From: Bacteroidales bacterium
Lineage (GTDB): Bacteria; Bacteroidota; Bacteroidia; Bacteroidales; Lentimicrobiaceae
DNA: 50,183 nucleotides
Reading direction: 5' to 3'
Assembly (NCBI GenBank): GCA_024636955.1
Contig: JAGXGB010000032.1
Coordinates: 1 to 50,183 of the forward strand
Part shown: piece by piece, positions 24,850 through 33,822 of the stretch
Layout of the letters: each line of letters begins with the position of its first letter
Position numbering within the stretch: the first letter of the stretch is position 1
Notes under the pieces: model-generated
The model's input: only the letters and a program-made list of their open reading frames with translations
Database searches by the model: none
Told to the model about the DNA's origin: nothing
Position numbers and translations under genes: made by a program

Positions 24850-25632
24850 TTACTCTGAAAGATTAAGGTCATAACCCATTGAAAGCATCACAATTATCGC
24901 TAAGCCAACCACTATCCTGTAATAGCCAAACATCTTGAATCCGTAACGGGTTAGTAATGCGATGAAAGTTTTGATAGCAATCATTGCAACCACAAAAGCT
25001 ACAATATTCCCGATAATAAGGACTGAAATATTCTGACTTGTAATAATTTCATAGTTCTTTAACAGTTTGTACGATGCGGCAGCAAACATTGTTGGCACTG
25101 CAAGGAAAAACGAGAATTCTGCAGCTGTTTTGCGGCTTAGGCCCTGTGTCATACCACCAATAATAGTAGCTGCTGACCGGGATACACCGGGTATCATGGC
25201 AATACATTGAAACAATCCAATCTTGAATGCCGACATATACTTTATATCCTGATCAGGATTGACTTTTGTAAACCACTTATCAACGAAAATAAGAACCACG
25301 CCTCCAACAACCAGCATAATTGCAACAATCAGCACACTTCCTAACATTCGATCAATCACATCCATCATCAAAAAGCCAATCACCGCTGCAGGGATAAAAG
25401 CAATAAGTAGTTTGTAATAGAAATCCATGCTTTGGAAAAAGCGTTTCCAGTACAATACTATAACTGAAAGGATTGCACCAAACTGGATGTTCACAGTAAA
25501 TGCTTTTACAAAATCATCAATAGTCATTCCCAGTAGCTCCTGGGTAATGATCATATGGCCGGTGGAAGAAACAGGAAGAAACTCAGTTATCCCTTCAACT
25601 ATGGCAATAATAATAGCTTCAATAATACTCAT
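24850..25632 (-). CDS. uppP: Undecaprenyl-diphosphate phosphatase
   Basis: A 260-residue polytopic membrane protein of the UppP/BacA family, which dephosphorylates undecaprenyl diphosphate to recycle the lipid carrier for peptidoglycan and other envelope polymers. The two hallmark motifs are present: [14 protein letters not shown] at residues 13-26 and [13 protein letters not shown] near residue 150. About eight hydrophobic segments are visible. Its operon position between DUF3098 and truB is common in Bacteroidota. Confidence 0.96.
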   Translation of the reverse strand: MSIIEAIIIAIVEGITEFLPVSSTGHMIITQELLGMTIDDFVKAFTVNIQFGAILSVIVLYWKRFFQSMDFYYKLLIAFIPAAVIGFLMMDVIDRMLGSVLIVAIMLVVGGVVLIFVDKWFTKVNPDQDIKYMSAFKIGLFQCIAMIPGVSRSAATIIGGMTQGLSRKTAAEFSFFLAVPTMFAAASYKLLKNYEIITSQNISVLIIGNIVAFVVAMIAIKTFIALLTRYGFKMFGYYRIVVGLAIIVMLSMGYDLNLSE

Positions 25633-25675
25633 CGGGGTGTCTGTTGATCGTGGATTCTATTAAATTGATCAGCAG

Positions 25676-25960
25676 TTAATCGCGGGGCCTCTTCATTATT
25701 GCAAATATTTCAACCACATAACCGGCAAGGATTAATAGTGGTGCAAGTGTGAGCCGCTGGAAGTTGAATATTTTTTCATTAAAAACATGTGGATCATCTG
25801 AACCACCGCCAATCATGAGAAGAAAACCTGCTACTATCAGTGCCAAACCAACAAGCATCCATTTGTAGTTTTCCTTTTCAAATGCGAATTGCATTGTACT
25901 TGTTTTCTCAAGTGTTTTTTTCTCTTCCGCTGACTGGGGTTTTGTTTTTTTGATATCCAT
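25676..25960 (-). CDS. DUF3098 small membrane protein
   Basis: A 94-residue protein with a charged N-terminal tail (about 30 residues, Lys/Glu rich) and two membrane helices (WMLVGLALIVAGFLLMIGGG and LAPLLILAGYVVEIFAIM). The FAFEKENYKWMLVGLALI... GGGSDDP pattern is that of DUF3098, a Bacteroidota family regularly found between ftsX and uppP. Function unknown; the linkage suggests cell division or wall lipid-carrier recycling (inference). Confidence 0.85.
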   Translation of the reverse strand: MDIKKTKPQSAEEKKTLEKTSTMQFAFEKENYKWMLVGLALIVAGFLLMIGGGSDDPHVFNEKIFNFQRLTLAPLLILAGYVVEIFAIMKRPRD

Positions 25961-26010
25961 GGTTGTGTTCGTATGTAATTTTCCTTTTTACTTTTTTTTC
26001 TTTCTTTTTA

Positions 26011-26123
26011 CTTTAGCCTTTAGCCTTTCCCGCATTCGCGGGACAGGTAGCCTTTAGCCTTATTCTTTGCACTTTAGCCTTTAGCCCTACGCCCTACGCC
26101 CTAACCACTAACCCCTAACCCCT
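26011..26123. repeat. CTTTAGC heptamer repeats and telomere-like G-rich tract after ftsX
   Basis: CTTTAGC-type heptamers recur at 26011, 26051 and 26082, with a TCCCGC/GCGGGA hairpin at 26028-26043. Nearer ftsX the plus strand reads CCCTACGCCCTACGCCCTAA and then CTAACC units up to the ftsX stop; in the minus-strand transcript this is runs of GGG or GGGG separated by TTA or CGTA, directly after the stop codon, with quadruplex potential. Confidence 0.65.
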
Positions 26124-26999
26124 TCAATGTACCTTGTGTGATTTAAGTGATAAGTAACGGCCAACTGCAAACAAAGTTGAAAAACCGGTAATAAACAATC
26201 CCAAAAATGTGACTATTCCGAAAAGACTAAGGAAAAGGTCTATCTCTTGCAAATTAACCAATTCAGGGAGTGCCTGCCTTGAAAAATACAACACTACTAT
26301 AAGCAATATTATGGCAATAATTGCACTTATCAAACCATGCAAAAGGCTCTTCATTATAAAAGGCTTGCTGATAAAGGTATGTGTGGCACCAACAAGTTGC
26401 ATTGTCTTTATAATAAACCTCTTACTGTATACGCTTAATCTAATGGTGTTATTGATTAATGCAATTGAAATGAGCAACAAAACAATGCTGAATGATAGAA
26501 TCACTAATCCAATTCTCCTGAGATTTTTATTTACCGCATCAACCAACGACTTGTGATAAAACACTTCTTTAACTAGCCTTTCGCTGAGAAGTTGCTGCTC
26601 TAAAACAGCTAAGCTATCGTTATTGGCATAATCTGCATGCAGCCTTATGTCAATAGATGCCAGTAAAGGGTTATAACCGAGAAAATCAATAAAGTCCTCT
26701 CCAAGTTCTTTTTTAAGATCTTCAGCAGCTTGTTCACTTGTTATGTAGTCGGTCGACTTAACGAAAGGCCTGGTATCCAATTTCTTCTGAAACTCCAGGA
26801 TGGATGATTCCTTTATATTCTCTTTAATAATTACTGAAAAACCAATATTCTCCTTAACGTAATCGGAAAGCTTCCCTGCATGAAGAATTATAAGGCCCAA
26901 TAATCCTAACATAAAGAGTACTAATGAAATACTGATTATAGTAGTAACTGTTGAAGCTTGAAGCCTTTTCTGACCTGATTTATCTTCGTTGCCTGACAT
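26124..26999 (-). CDS. ftsX: Cell division permease-like protein FtsX
   Basis: A 291-residue FtsX: a cytoplasmic N-terminus, helix 1 (about 16-44), a large periplasmic domain (about 45-160) with the VIIKENIKESSILEFQKKL and TSEQAAEDLKKELGEDF pattern, and three C-terminal helices, with MQLVGATHTFISKPFIMKS between helices 2 and 3. With the ATPase FtsE (not in the window), FtsX controls peptidoglycan hydrolases at the division site. It heads the ftsX-DUF3098-uppP-truB operon; the 163-bp gap after it is filled by short repeats. Confidence 0.93.
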   Translation of the reverse strand: MSGNEDKSGQKRLQASTVTTIISISLVLFMLGLLGLIILHAGKLSDYVKENIGFSVIIKENIKESSILEFQKKLDTRPFVKSTDYITSEQAAEDLKKELGEDFIDFLGYNPLLASIDIRLHADYANNDSLAVLEQQLLSERLVKEVFYHKSLVDAVNKNLRRIGLVILSFSIVLLLISIALINNTIRLSVYSKRFIIKTMQLVGATHTFISKPFIMKSLLHGLISAIIAIILLIVVLYFSRQALPELVNLQEIDLFLSLFGIVTFLGLFITGFSTLFAVGRYLSLKSHKVH

Positions 27000-27077
27000 A
27001 CAAAAGATTATAGGATGCGAAAGTAATAAAAAAACGCTTTCACCCTACCATCGTAATAACGCCCCAAGCACAACCGC

Positions 27078-27482
27078 CTAAAGTAAATAAACCAGAAGCA
27101 GCACTACAATTAATATAATACCGATAGTAAGATACATCATTATGCGTCGCGACGGATTAAAAACTCCTCTCAATAAGTGCTTATGAATGGTATTGTATCT
27201 GAAGTAACTAACAAACAGCACTACTATGCCCAATAAGATCATCACATAGCCTATCATGCTGGAAAAACTTTGATCTAATTGGTTTGCTTGACTGTTTGGG
27301 AATCTCTCTATGCCCATTAGAAGGCGCATCTGAGATAGGAAAAGGGAGAATTTAACAATAACGAACCCGAAAGCCATTATACCAAGCGAGGTTCTCACCC
27401 AGGCAAGAAATGTTCTTTCATTGGCAAGGAAATCATTCGGGTTGACCTTAATTTTCTCACTGTTGCCCGATTCGGTTCCCAT
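27078..27482 (-). CDS. DUF202 (YidH-like) membrane protein
   Basis: A 134-residue protein with the DUF202 signature DFLANERTFLAWVRTSLGIMA followed by three hydrophobic segments (about 32-52, 75-95 and 113-133). The family is linked to YidH and the transmembrane part of VTC-type proteins; its role is unknown. It lies 20 bp after the YceI-like gene, likely in one transcript. Confidence 0.85.
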   Translation of the reverse strand: MGTESGNSEKIKVNPNDFLANERTFLAWVRTSLGIMAFGFVIVKFSLFLSQMRLLMGIERFPNSQANQLDQSFSSMIGYVMILLGIVVLFVSYFRYNTIHKHLLRGVFNPSRRIMMYLTIGIILIVVLLLVYLL

Positions 27483-27502
27483 AATGTCAACAATGTGTTA
27501 AA

Positions 27503-28057
27503 TTATTTAGCCGATTTTTCCAGGTTAATGTCAACATCAACCCTGATGCTCTTTGCAATATTATTAGCTACAGTATTAGGGACCTTAATGTTATAGTCAC
27601 TAACCAATACACTAAAAGTTGATAAACCTCTTACCTTGTCACCATTTACCTCGAGGGTGCCTTTTTCATTGATCCTTTTAGTGGCATCTTTAATTGTAAG
27701 GTCGCCCTCAATGTTCACTTCATACGTCCCGTTTTTAGTGAAATCAACATCTTTAATATTGGTTATTTTGCCTTTAAATGAAGAATTAGGGAATTTGTTT
27801 GATTCAACAAAATTCTCATTGAAATGCTCTTGCATCAGTGCCTTTTCAAACTGGAAAGATTTCATCAGAACCCGGAAAACAAGTTCGCCGGTTTCAGCAT
27901 CCAGCGCGGCATTCACCTGCCGGTTATGGGCCTCAATATCTTCCATGGGTGTTGAGGAGAAAAATAGAATATGACCTGTTTTGGTAATATATTTCTGGGC
28001 GCTAACTCCCGTAATTGTAAGGGAAATAAGTAGAATGGATGTTATAAGATGTTTCAT
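27503..28057 (-). CDS. YceI-family exported protein
   Basis: A 184-residue protein with a signal peptide (MKHLITSILLISLTITGVSA) and the YceI-type lipocalin-like beta barrel: KYITKTGHILFFSSTP at the start, FPNSSFKGKI in the middle and a final antiparallel strand VRVDVDIN-like. YceI proteins bind isoprenoid-like lipids in the periplasm. It lies 86 bp downstream of an OB-fold protein gene on the same strand and may form a small operon with it and the DUF202 gene. Confidence 0.85.
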   Translation of the reverse strand: MKHLITSILLISLTITGVSAQKYITKTGHILFFSSTPMEDIEAHNRQVNAALDAETGELVFRVLMKSFQFEKALMQEHFNENFVESNKFPNSSFKGKITNIKDVDFTKNGTYEVNIEGDLTIKDATKRINEKGTLEVNGDKVRGLSTFSVLVSDYNIKVPNTVANNIAKSIRVDVDINLEKSAK

Positions 28058-28143
28058 TTTTAGTTTATAGTTTTGATCTGCTAAATAACAGAGCAGATAA
28101 GTTAATGTTTAGAATCAAAGGACTAAGGCAATTATATGCTGAT

Positions 28144-28581
28144 TTACTCAATTATAGAACAGTGTTCCATTATTACATCTGTTTCATTGTAGCCCGAGCA
28201 ATATCCTTTTATTGTAATTTCACCTCCGGGCGTGTATTGTGAAACCTTATCTGAGTATTCTGTCAACATCGACATTCGTATACCTTCATCCCCAAATAAA
28301 CCTTCCTCAATTGCAAAAACAGCTATGGTTTGCATATCAGTAGTTTCAACTGAACTCAAACTACCTTTAACAGCAAGTACCTTGCCATTATATTTTTCAT
28401 TTGCAGCCTGGGTATCTGATTGAAATTCAACAAAGAGTTCAGTTGCTGAAATGCTGAAGTCAGTTTTAGCTTTTATGTAATCGGGATGGGGTTTATTATA
28501 TACAAAGACGTATATTAGAATTGCTGCAATAATTCCAACAATAGTTAGAGAACCCAGTACTAGTATCCACTTTTTATTCAT
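28144..28581 (-). CDS. Membrane-anchored OB-fold (tRNA_anti-like) protein
   Basis: A 145-residue protein with one N-terminal membrane anchor (about residues 5-28) and then a soluble domain. The segment ISATELFVEFQSDTQAANEKYNGKVLAVKGSLSSVE matches the tRNA_anti-like OB-fold family in its ELxxxFxxDxxAAxxKYxGKxLxVxG pattern. Members are thought to be periplasmic and have no proven ligand. It sits upstream of the YceI gene on the same strand. Confidence 0.75.
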   Translation of the reverse strand: MNKKWILVLGSLTIVGIIAAILIYVFVYNKPHPDYIKAKTDFSISATELFVEFQSDTQAANEKYNGKVLAVKGSLSSVETTDMQTIAVFAIEEGLFGDEGIRMSMLTEYSDKVSQYTPGGEITIKGYCSGYNETDVIMEHCSIIE

Positions 28582-28656
28582 AGCAATATGGTTTCCCTAT
28601 TAACAACAGAAGTTGTGGAATGTTTTTTACCAGACTTACAATTAGAGAGAACGTGC

Positions 28657-31239
28657 TTAACCTCTTGCTACTACTGCAACGTTCTTGTGCCGCCTGATTT
28701 GCCCGTTAAGATTCAGAATTTCAGTATAAACAATATATATACCGGAAGGGACTAAGGTGCGTTTATCGGATAAGCCGTCCCAGTTAAATACGTTGTAATC
28801 GCCTGAAAGATGATTGCCGGCGAGCACTTTTATGAGTCGTCCGTTACTATCGAATATTCTTATAGAAACCAGATTTCCGGGCTCAGTAAACTTGCAGGTA
28901 ATTGATAAGATATCATTGAACCCATCATTATCAGGCGAAAAAGTTTTAGGCTCAAGTGCTACTTCACAATTGGCAATACCAGGTTGGAGGAACTGTGAAT
29001 TGCGGTATCCGGGAGTTGCAAATCCAACAGTTTGTGCGGCTGAATGCCAATTGCCAGGCTCATTAGTGCCAAGATCAGGATTGACTCTTTCAAGAGAAAC
29101 CCCTTTGGTGGTATTCAGCAAGGTATTGTGCATTTCATCGGTGTAATTCAGTTCATCAATCTCCAGGCCTTCAGTTGTCATTAGCACTATCGTGCCACCT
29201 GAATTTAACATTGGTGGAAGTGATGGGGTTTTGATAAAAGCCTGCGGGTTTAATGTAGCATATTCGGTTTTTATGCGCCCAGGGTCTTTGGTTGTCACAA
29301 TATAATCACCCGGAAAGATCAACCTGCCATCCGGTATAATCATGCACGGGCTTTTTGCAGCACCGGTGGTTGCGTCACGCGTTGCCAGCCAAAGGTTTCC
29401 AATGTCAATGATCTTGTTTGAGCGGTTATATATTTCAATAAACTCTTCACCATTGGTTGATGCATCAAAAAGTATTTCATTGATCACAATATCAGAAACT
29501 GCTATAGGTTCCGGAAGGCCAAAGAATGATTCCATGCTTCCTGTCAGGTTATTCCCAACACAGTCTGTCAAAGTTTCCGAGAATGTTAAACGATAAAGCG
29601 TATTCGCTACCAACCTCTCACTGAATATGAGATTCACTGTTTTGTATTGCGGCGCATGCAATGTAACTGAAGCAGGAGTACCTAACCCATTATCAACCAT
29701 GTATTTATATGGGTTGAGTAGCGATGCACTATCCATGCTTTCATTGAAGTAGACTTTTATTGACGATTCACCCGACACAGTAATATATTCAATAGCTGGT
29801 GCTACTGTATCAGCATTTGTTGCAAAAACTGAATTTTGAGAACCTGGTGTACCGCCTCTCGAATCTTTTGATGAATGCCAGTTTTCATAACTACCACATG
29901 GGTTTTGCGGATCAACTTGTTCCAGCGACCAGCCTCCATTTTCTTTAAGCTGATCATGATATGACATCAGGTCATAAGTTGCTGAGTGAATCACTGCGCC
30001 TTTATCGTTTGCTAATGTTATACAATTCCCGGTATTGGAGAGTGAAAGTCCGGTTATGGCTGATGCCTGACCATAAACCGCCATTAACGAGTCATTGCCT
30101 TTACCGGTCAATAAGTGAAATCCATGAGGCTCTATTGCAATATGCGGAATTGTCTTTTTAGTTTCACCAATTATTAATTGCCAGTCCTTCAGGTGTATTG
30201 GGGCTGAACTCCGGTTATATAATTCAATGTATTCACATATTGGAAGTGCTACCGGCGGATCAGGATCGGCCATTATCTCATTTATCACAATGTCAAACTG
30301 CTTCAGTGGTTTATAGATGAAAGGAACACTAACCGGTTTCAATTGATTGCCTGCCTGATCTTTCAGGTTGCTTACAGTCAATTCGAAAGGTGTATTTTCG
30401 GGAAACTTATCCTGAAACAGCAAATGAACTAATGCGGGATCAGCCAAATCTCTACCAGCAGCAAGAGGGGCACCGAAATCGCTGTTAACATTGTAGTTGG
30501 AAATTATAGCACATGTTGCCTGTTGCATTGGTTCACTAAAGTGTAACTCAAGGTTGCAATCTCCATTAACAGTCAGGTTTATAAGCATAGGTGCGCTGGT
30601 ATCAATAATTCGTGGACCAGCATAAATATCGTCGAAGTAAAACTTTGTACTATTGCTTGAAGTATACTTGCATACCAATGAAAAATGACTGTATGATTGC
30701 CAATATTCTTCACTACCTGATGCTTGTTTTGAATAATCATAGTTGCCTGTTGAATCAGCCCATATTTCCCAGAGGCCGTCATCACGAGTGACCTTTACCC
30801 TGATCTCAAATGCATCTTTAAGGAAACCTTCTTTTCCCCGGGCTACCAGAATATGCTCTGACTGATTCTGCCGATAAAGTTCAATAGCATCATTTGAACC
30901 GCCTTCTCCAAGTTTAATATAATAACCACTTAAAGGTAATGTGAGATCGGGAGAATCAGATGTGATATAAACAAGAGAGTGGTTATTATCAGAAGGACTG
31001 AAAGATAGCTTTACCCAGAAACTCCATTCAAGAAGCTCAGTGCCCGATAGCGGCGCGTGAACAGCTGAAGCGCCCTCGCCCGATGCAATAAGCTGAAGCT
31101 GAAAATGAGTATTCACCTTAAACTTGTCAACATCTCCCTGCCAGTTAACTCCCTGATTTAGATCACCATCATCAAAATTATCAGTGAATTGAGCAAAAGT
31201 AATTAGTGGTAATAGGAAAATTAATAAACAATATTTCAT
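28657..31239 (-). CDS. Large secreted protein with two lamin-tail domains and a type B-like C-terminal domain
   Basis: An 860-residue exported protein with signal peptide MKYCLLIFLLPLITFA. The N-terminal 210 residues look like a concanavalin/laminin-G-type sandwich (FTDNFDDGDLNQGVNWQGD). Two Ig-like (SbsA type) segments alternate with two lamin-tail domains, starting near residue 313 (FDIVINEIMADPDPP) and 586 (SDIVINEILFDASTNGEEFI). The end, from about 765 (PKTFSPDNDGFNDILSI), is a gliding-motility/FlgD-like C-terminal domain, implying T9SS export. Lamin-tail domains often accompany secreted nucleases or phosphoesterases, but no catalytic motif was seen. Surface scaffold or adhesin is the best guess. 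Confidence 0.82.
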   Translation of the reverse strand: MKYCLLIFLLPLITFAQFTDNFDDGDLNQGVNWQGDVDKFKVNTHFQLQLIASGEGASAVHAPLSGTELLEWSFWVKLSFSPSDNNHSLVYITSDSPDLTLPLSGYYIKLGEGGSNDAIELYRQNQSEHILVARGKEGFLKDAFEIRVKVTRDDGLWEIWADSTGNYDYSKQASGSEEYWQSYSHFSLVCKYTSSNSTKFYFDDIYAGPRIIDTSAPMLINLTVNGDCNLELHFSEPMQQATCAIISNYNVNSDFGAPLAAGRDLADPALVHLLFQDKFPENTPFELTVSNLKDQAGNQLKPVSVPFIYKPLKQFDIVINEIMADPDPPVALPICEYIELYNRSSAPIHLKDWQLIIGETKKTIPHIAIEPHGFHLLTGKGNDSLMAVYGQASAITGLSLSNTGNCITLANDKGAVIHSATYDLMSYHDQLKENGGWSLEQVDPQNPCGSYENWHSSKDSRGGTPGSQNSVFATNADTVAPAIEYITVSGESSIKVYFNESMDSASLLNPYKYMVDNGLGTPASVTLHAPQYKTVNLIFSERLVANTLYRLTFSETLTDCVGNNLTGSMESFFGLPEPIAVSDIVINEILFDASTNGEEFIEIYNRSNKIIDIGNLWLATRDATTGAAKSPCMIIPDGRLIFPGDYIVTTKDPGRIKTEYATLNPQAFIKTPSLPPMLNSGGTIVLMTTEGLEIDELNYTDEMHNTLLNTTKGVSLERVNPDLGTNEPGNWHSAAQTVGFATPGYRNSQFLQPGIANCEVALEPKTFSPDNDGFNDILSITCKFTEPGNLVSIRIFDSNGRLIKVLAGNHLSGDYNVFNWDGLSDKRTLVPSGIYIVYTEILNLNGQIRRHKNVAVVARG

Positions 31240-31331
31240 AACATACTAAAGTAGTGCTGTAAAGATATGGAAAAGTTCACGTGCATTTAACGTATTACAT
31301 AGCAATATTTACAAGAGATTGTGTTTATGCC

Positions 31332-31339
31332 TATTTTTG
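31332..31339 (+). promoter_or_regulatory. Candidate -7 promoter box of asd-ribF
   Basis: TATTTTTG fits TAnnTTTG and is 19 bp upstream of the asd ATG, giving a very short leader. No strong -33 element is visible. Confidence 0.35.
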
Positions 31340-31358
31340 CCATGAAATTCAATTAACC

Positions 31359-32360
31359 ATGAAAATAGCGGTTGTAGGTGCCACCGGTCTTGTAGGAACA
31401 GCAATGATCAAGGTGTTGAATGAAGGTAAGTATATTCCACTCACCTCAATTGATAGCCTGATTCCAGTGGCATCAGAAAAGTCAGTTAACAAGGAAATTA
31501 ACTTTAATAACCGCACCATTAAGGTGTGCAGCGTTAAAGATGCACTGGCAGCGAAGCCCGATATTGCACTGTTCTCTGCCGGCTCAGAAGCTTCACGTGA
31601 ATATGCTCCAGCCTTTGTAAAGCAAGTTTGTGTGGTTATTGACAACTCATCAGCATGGCGAATGGAAAGCAATATTCCGCTAATAGTTCCTGAAGTTAAT
31701 GGACACGAAATAAGGGCATCACATAAGCTGATAGCCAATCCTAATTGCAGCACTATTCAAATGGTTGTAGCACTTGCACCCCTTCACAAAAAGTACAGCA
31801 TTAAAAGAGTAGTTGTTTCTACTTACCAAAGCGTAACAGGAACAGGCGCTTCAGCATTGATGCAACTTATGCAGGAGAGGCAGGGAATAAGTGGTGTTAA
31901 AGCATACCCTCATCCAATTGACATGAATGTGTTTCCTCATGGCGGTACATTTACAACCGGAGGTTATACAACTGAAGAAGTGAAATTGGTAACTGAAACC
32001 CGCAAGATAATGGGCGATGATTCAATTGCCGTTACTGCAACAGTAGTTAGGGTTCCTGTTACTGGTGGCCATTCTGAATCAGTAAATATTGAGTTTAACA
32101 ATCCGTTTAAAATTGAAGATATCTTCAGTACTCTATCAGCAACCCCGGGTATTATTGTTCAGGATGATATTGATAGGGCGGTATATCCAATGCCATTATA
32201 TGCCGAGGGGCGTGATGAGGTATTCATTGGTCGTATACGCAGGGATGAATCAGTTCCCAACGGCATAAACCTATGGATTGTATCTGATAATCTTAGGAAA
32301 GGTGCTGCTACCAATGCCATTCAGATTGCTGCACTGATGATTAAAAAGGAATTTATTTAA
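31359..32360 (+). CDS. asd: Aspartate-semialdehyde dehydrogenase
   Basis: A 333-residue NADPH-dependent enzyme that reduces aspartyl phosphate to aspartate semialdehyde, the branch point to lysine/diaminopimelate, threonine and methionine. The nucleotide-binding GATGLVGTAM lies at residues 7-16, the catalytic cysteine is C130 in NPNCSTIQM, and the conserved GGHSESVNIEF segment near 239 holds the active-site histidine. The ATG at 31359 is chosen because it starts the Rossmann fold (MKIAVVGATG); the open frame 26 codons upstream has no family match. ribF follows after 15 bp. Confidence 0.96.
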   Translation: MKIAVVGATGLVGTAMIKVLNEGKYIPLTSIDSLIPVASEKSVNKEINFNNRTIKVCSVKDALAAKPDIALFSAGSEASREYAPAFVKQVCVVIDNSSAWRMESNIPLIVPEVNGHEIRASHKLIANPNCSTIQMVVALAPLHKKYSIKRVVVSTYQSVTGTGASALMQLMQERQGISGVKAYPHPIDMNVFPHGGTFTTGGYTTEEVKLVTETRKIMGDDSIAVTATVVRVPVTGGHSESVNIEFNNPFKIEDIFSTLSATPGIIVQDDIDRAVYPMPLYAEGRDEVFIGRIRRDESVPNGINLWIVSDNLRKGAATNAIQIAALMIKKEFI

Positions 32361-32375
32361 AGTTGTATACCGGCT

Positions 32376-33317
32376 GTGAAGATTATTACTGATATATCGG
32401 CTAAAGTAAATATAAACAGACCTGTGATTACCATTGGCACATTTGATGGAATTCACATAGGCCACCGGGCTATTCTGGCACAAACTGTTGGTCGTGCAAA
32501 AGAAAGGGGAGTAGATAGTGCTGTGGTCACTTTCAATCCCCACCCCCGAATTGTACTTGGTCAGTCGGTTTCGCTGCTAAACACCCGCGATGAAAAACGC
32601 GAAATTATTGAAAGTACAGGTATTTCACATCTTATAGAAATACCTTTTACAGTTGAATTCTCTGACCTTGAAGCTGACGAATTCATAAAACTGATTGTTG
32701 ATGCACTAAATCCTTCAACCGTAATCATTGGATACGACCACGGATTTGGGCGTAATCGCTCAGGCGATATACTACTAATGGAGCAGGCTGGTAAAGTATT
32801 TGGTTTTGATGTTGTAAATATTGAAGCAATTGAAGCGGAGGATCACAAAATAAGCTCTTCAGTGATTCGGAACCTGTTACAACAGGGTGATGTAAAAACT
32901 GCAGGAAGGCTCCTGGGACAATATTATGAAATATCAGGCAGCGTTATAAGAGGTAATCAGATTGGTAAGTTGCTCGGGTATCCAACAGCCAATATCTATA
33001 TTGATGATCCTTATAAGCTTATCCCATCAATTGGGGTTTACGCCTCTATGGTAAATTATAAAAACCAGCTGTTTAAGGGAATGACAAATATTGGCTTACG
33101 GCCAACTATAAATGCTCATCAATTAACTATTGAAACCAATATCTTCGATTTCGATGAGGATATTTATTATGAAAGAATATCAGTTAAACTGGTTGAAAGG
33201 ATTCGTGATGAAAAGAAATTCAATAACCTTGATGTCTTGCGAAATCAATTAAAGGCGGATAAAGTGTCGACTCTGCAGATATTAAATTTTTCTGACAGTC
33301 AAACCCAGATCAACTAA
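32376..33317 (+). CDS. ribF: Bifunctional riboflavin kinase/FAD synthetase
   Basis: A 313-residue protein that phosphorylates riboflavin to FMN and adenylates FMN to FAD. The N-terminal FAD-synthetase half shows the nucleotidyltransferase motif GTFDGIHIGH (21-30), VVTFNPHP, GYDHGFGRNRSGD and ISSSVIRNLLQQGD. The C-terminal riboflavin kinase half starts around residue 185 (ISGSVIRGNQIGKLLGYPTANI) and has GMTNIGLRPTI and the ETNIFDFDEDIYY motif. The start is GTG at 32376, 15 bp after asd. Its last 36 bp overlap the convergent gldH. Confidence 0.95.
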   Translation: MKIITDISAKVNINRPVITIGTFDGIHIGHRAILAQTVGRAKERGVDSAVVTFNPHPRIVLGQSVSLLNTRDEKREIIESTGISHLIEIPFTVEFSDLEADEFIKLIVDALNPSTVIIGYDHGFGRNRSGDILLMEQAGKVFGFDVVNIEAIEAEDHKISSSVIRNLLQQGDVKTAGRLLGQYYEISGSVIRGNQIGKLLGYPTANIYIDDPYKLIPSIGVYASMVNYKNQLFKGMTNIGLRPTINAHQLTIETNIFDFDEDIYYERISVKLVERIRDEKKFNNLDVLRNQLKADKVSTLQILNFSDSQTQIN

Positions 33318-33746
33318 TGCAGGCACGCCGGGCCGGGGATGAATATTCTCAAGTTCAATAGTATATGTGCCTTTTTTGTTAAAATTAAAGCCCTTCCACA
33401 GGGTTTCATCAACATCCCAGTAACTTCCTGCCACACTACCCCTGAAAGCATTGTTTTCATCTCTAATCCTTATCTCTTTCTCAATTATCCGTTCTTCACC
33501 CGAAGGCGTTGTAAGCACTATATTAATTGGTAGCATTTCATAAGGAAATTGCTCCAGATACCTCACTGATAGGATAATATCAGCACTTAAACCTTCTTCT
33601 TCAATGGTAACATCATACTTTACTTTATCAAATCGCTCCCATGTATAGTTTTCAAACTTATGGAATTCACGATAAACATCATTTCGCTGGCATGATATGA
33701 ACATCAATGAAAAAACCAAGCCGAATAAAAGAGTTAAAATGCGCAT
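33282..33746 (-). CDS. gldH: Gliding motility lipoprotein GldH
   Basis: A 154-residue lipoprotein: signal MRILTLLFGLVFSLMFISC with lipid-carrying C19, then the GldH pattern (NDVYREFHKFENYTWERFDKV) and LPINIVLTTPSGEERI, with the conserved C-terminal GLTVRK end. GldH is required for gliding in Flavobacterium and occurs in many non-gliding Bacteroidota as an envelope lipoprotein. The ATG at 33746 is preferred to a TTG seven codons upstream. It is divergent from rnhA and overlaps the 3' end of ribF by 36 bp. Together with four T9SS-sorted proteins in the window it supports an active T9SS/gliding envelope, though the core T9SS genes are not here. Confidence 0.85.
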   Translation of the reverse strand: MRILTLLFGLVFSLMFISCQRNDVYREFHKFENYTWERFDKVKYDVTIEEEGLSADIILSVRYLEQFPYEMLPINIVLTTPSGEERIIEKEIRIRDENNAFRGSVAGSYWDVDETLWKGFNFNKKGTYTIELENIHPRPGVPALVDLGLTVRKI

Positions 33747-33822
33747 AGTTGATATGTTTGTATGCAAAAATACAAAACTGCTTGATTGAGTTTGTACTTT
33801 TGCCAGAACAAGAGATAATACA

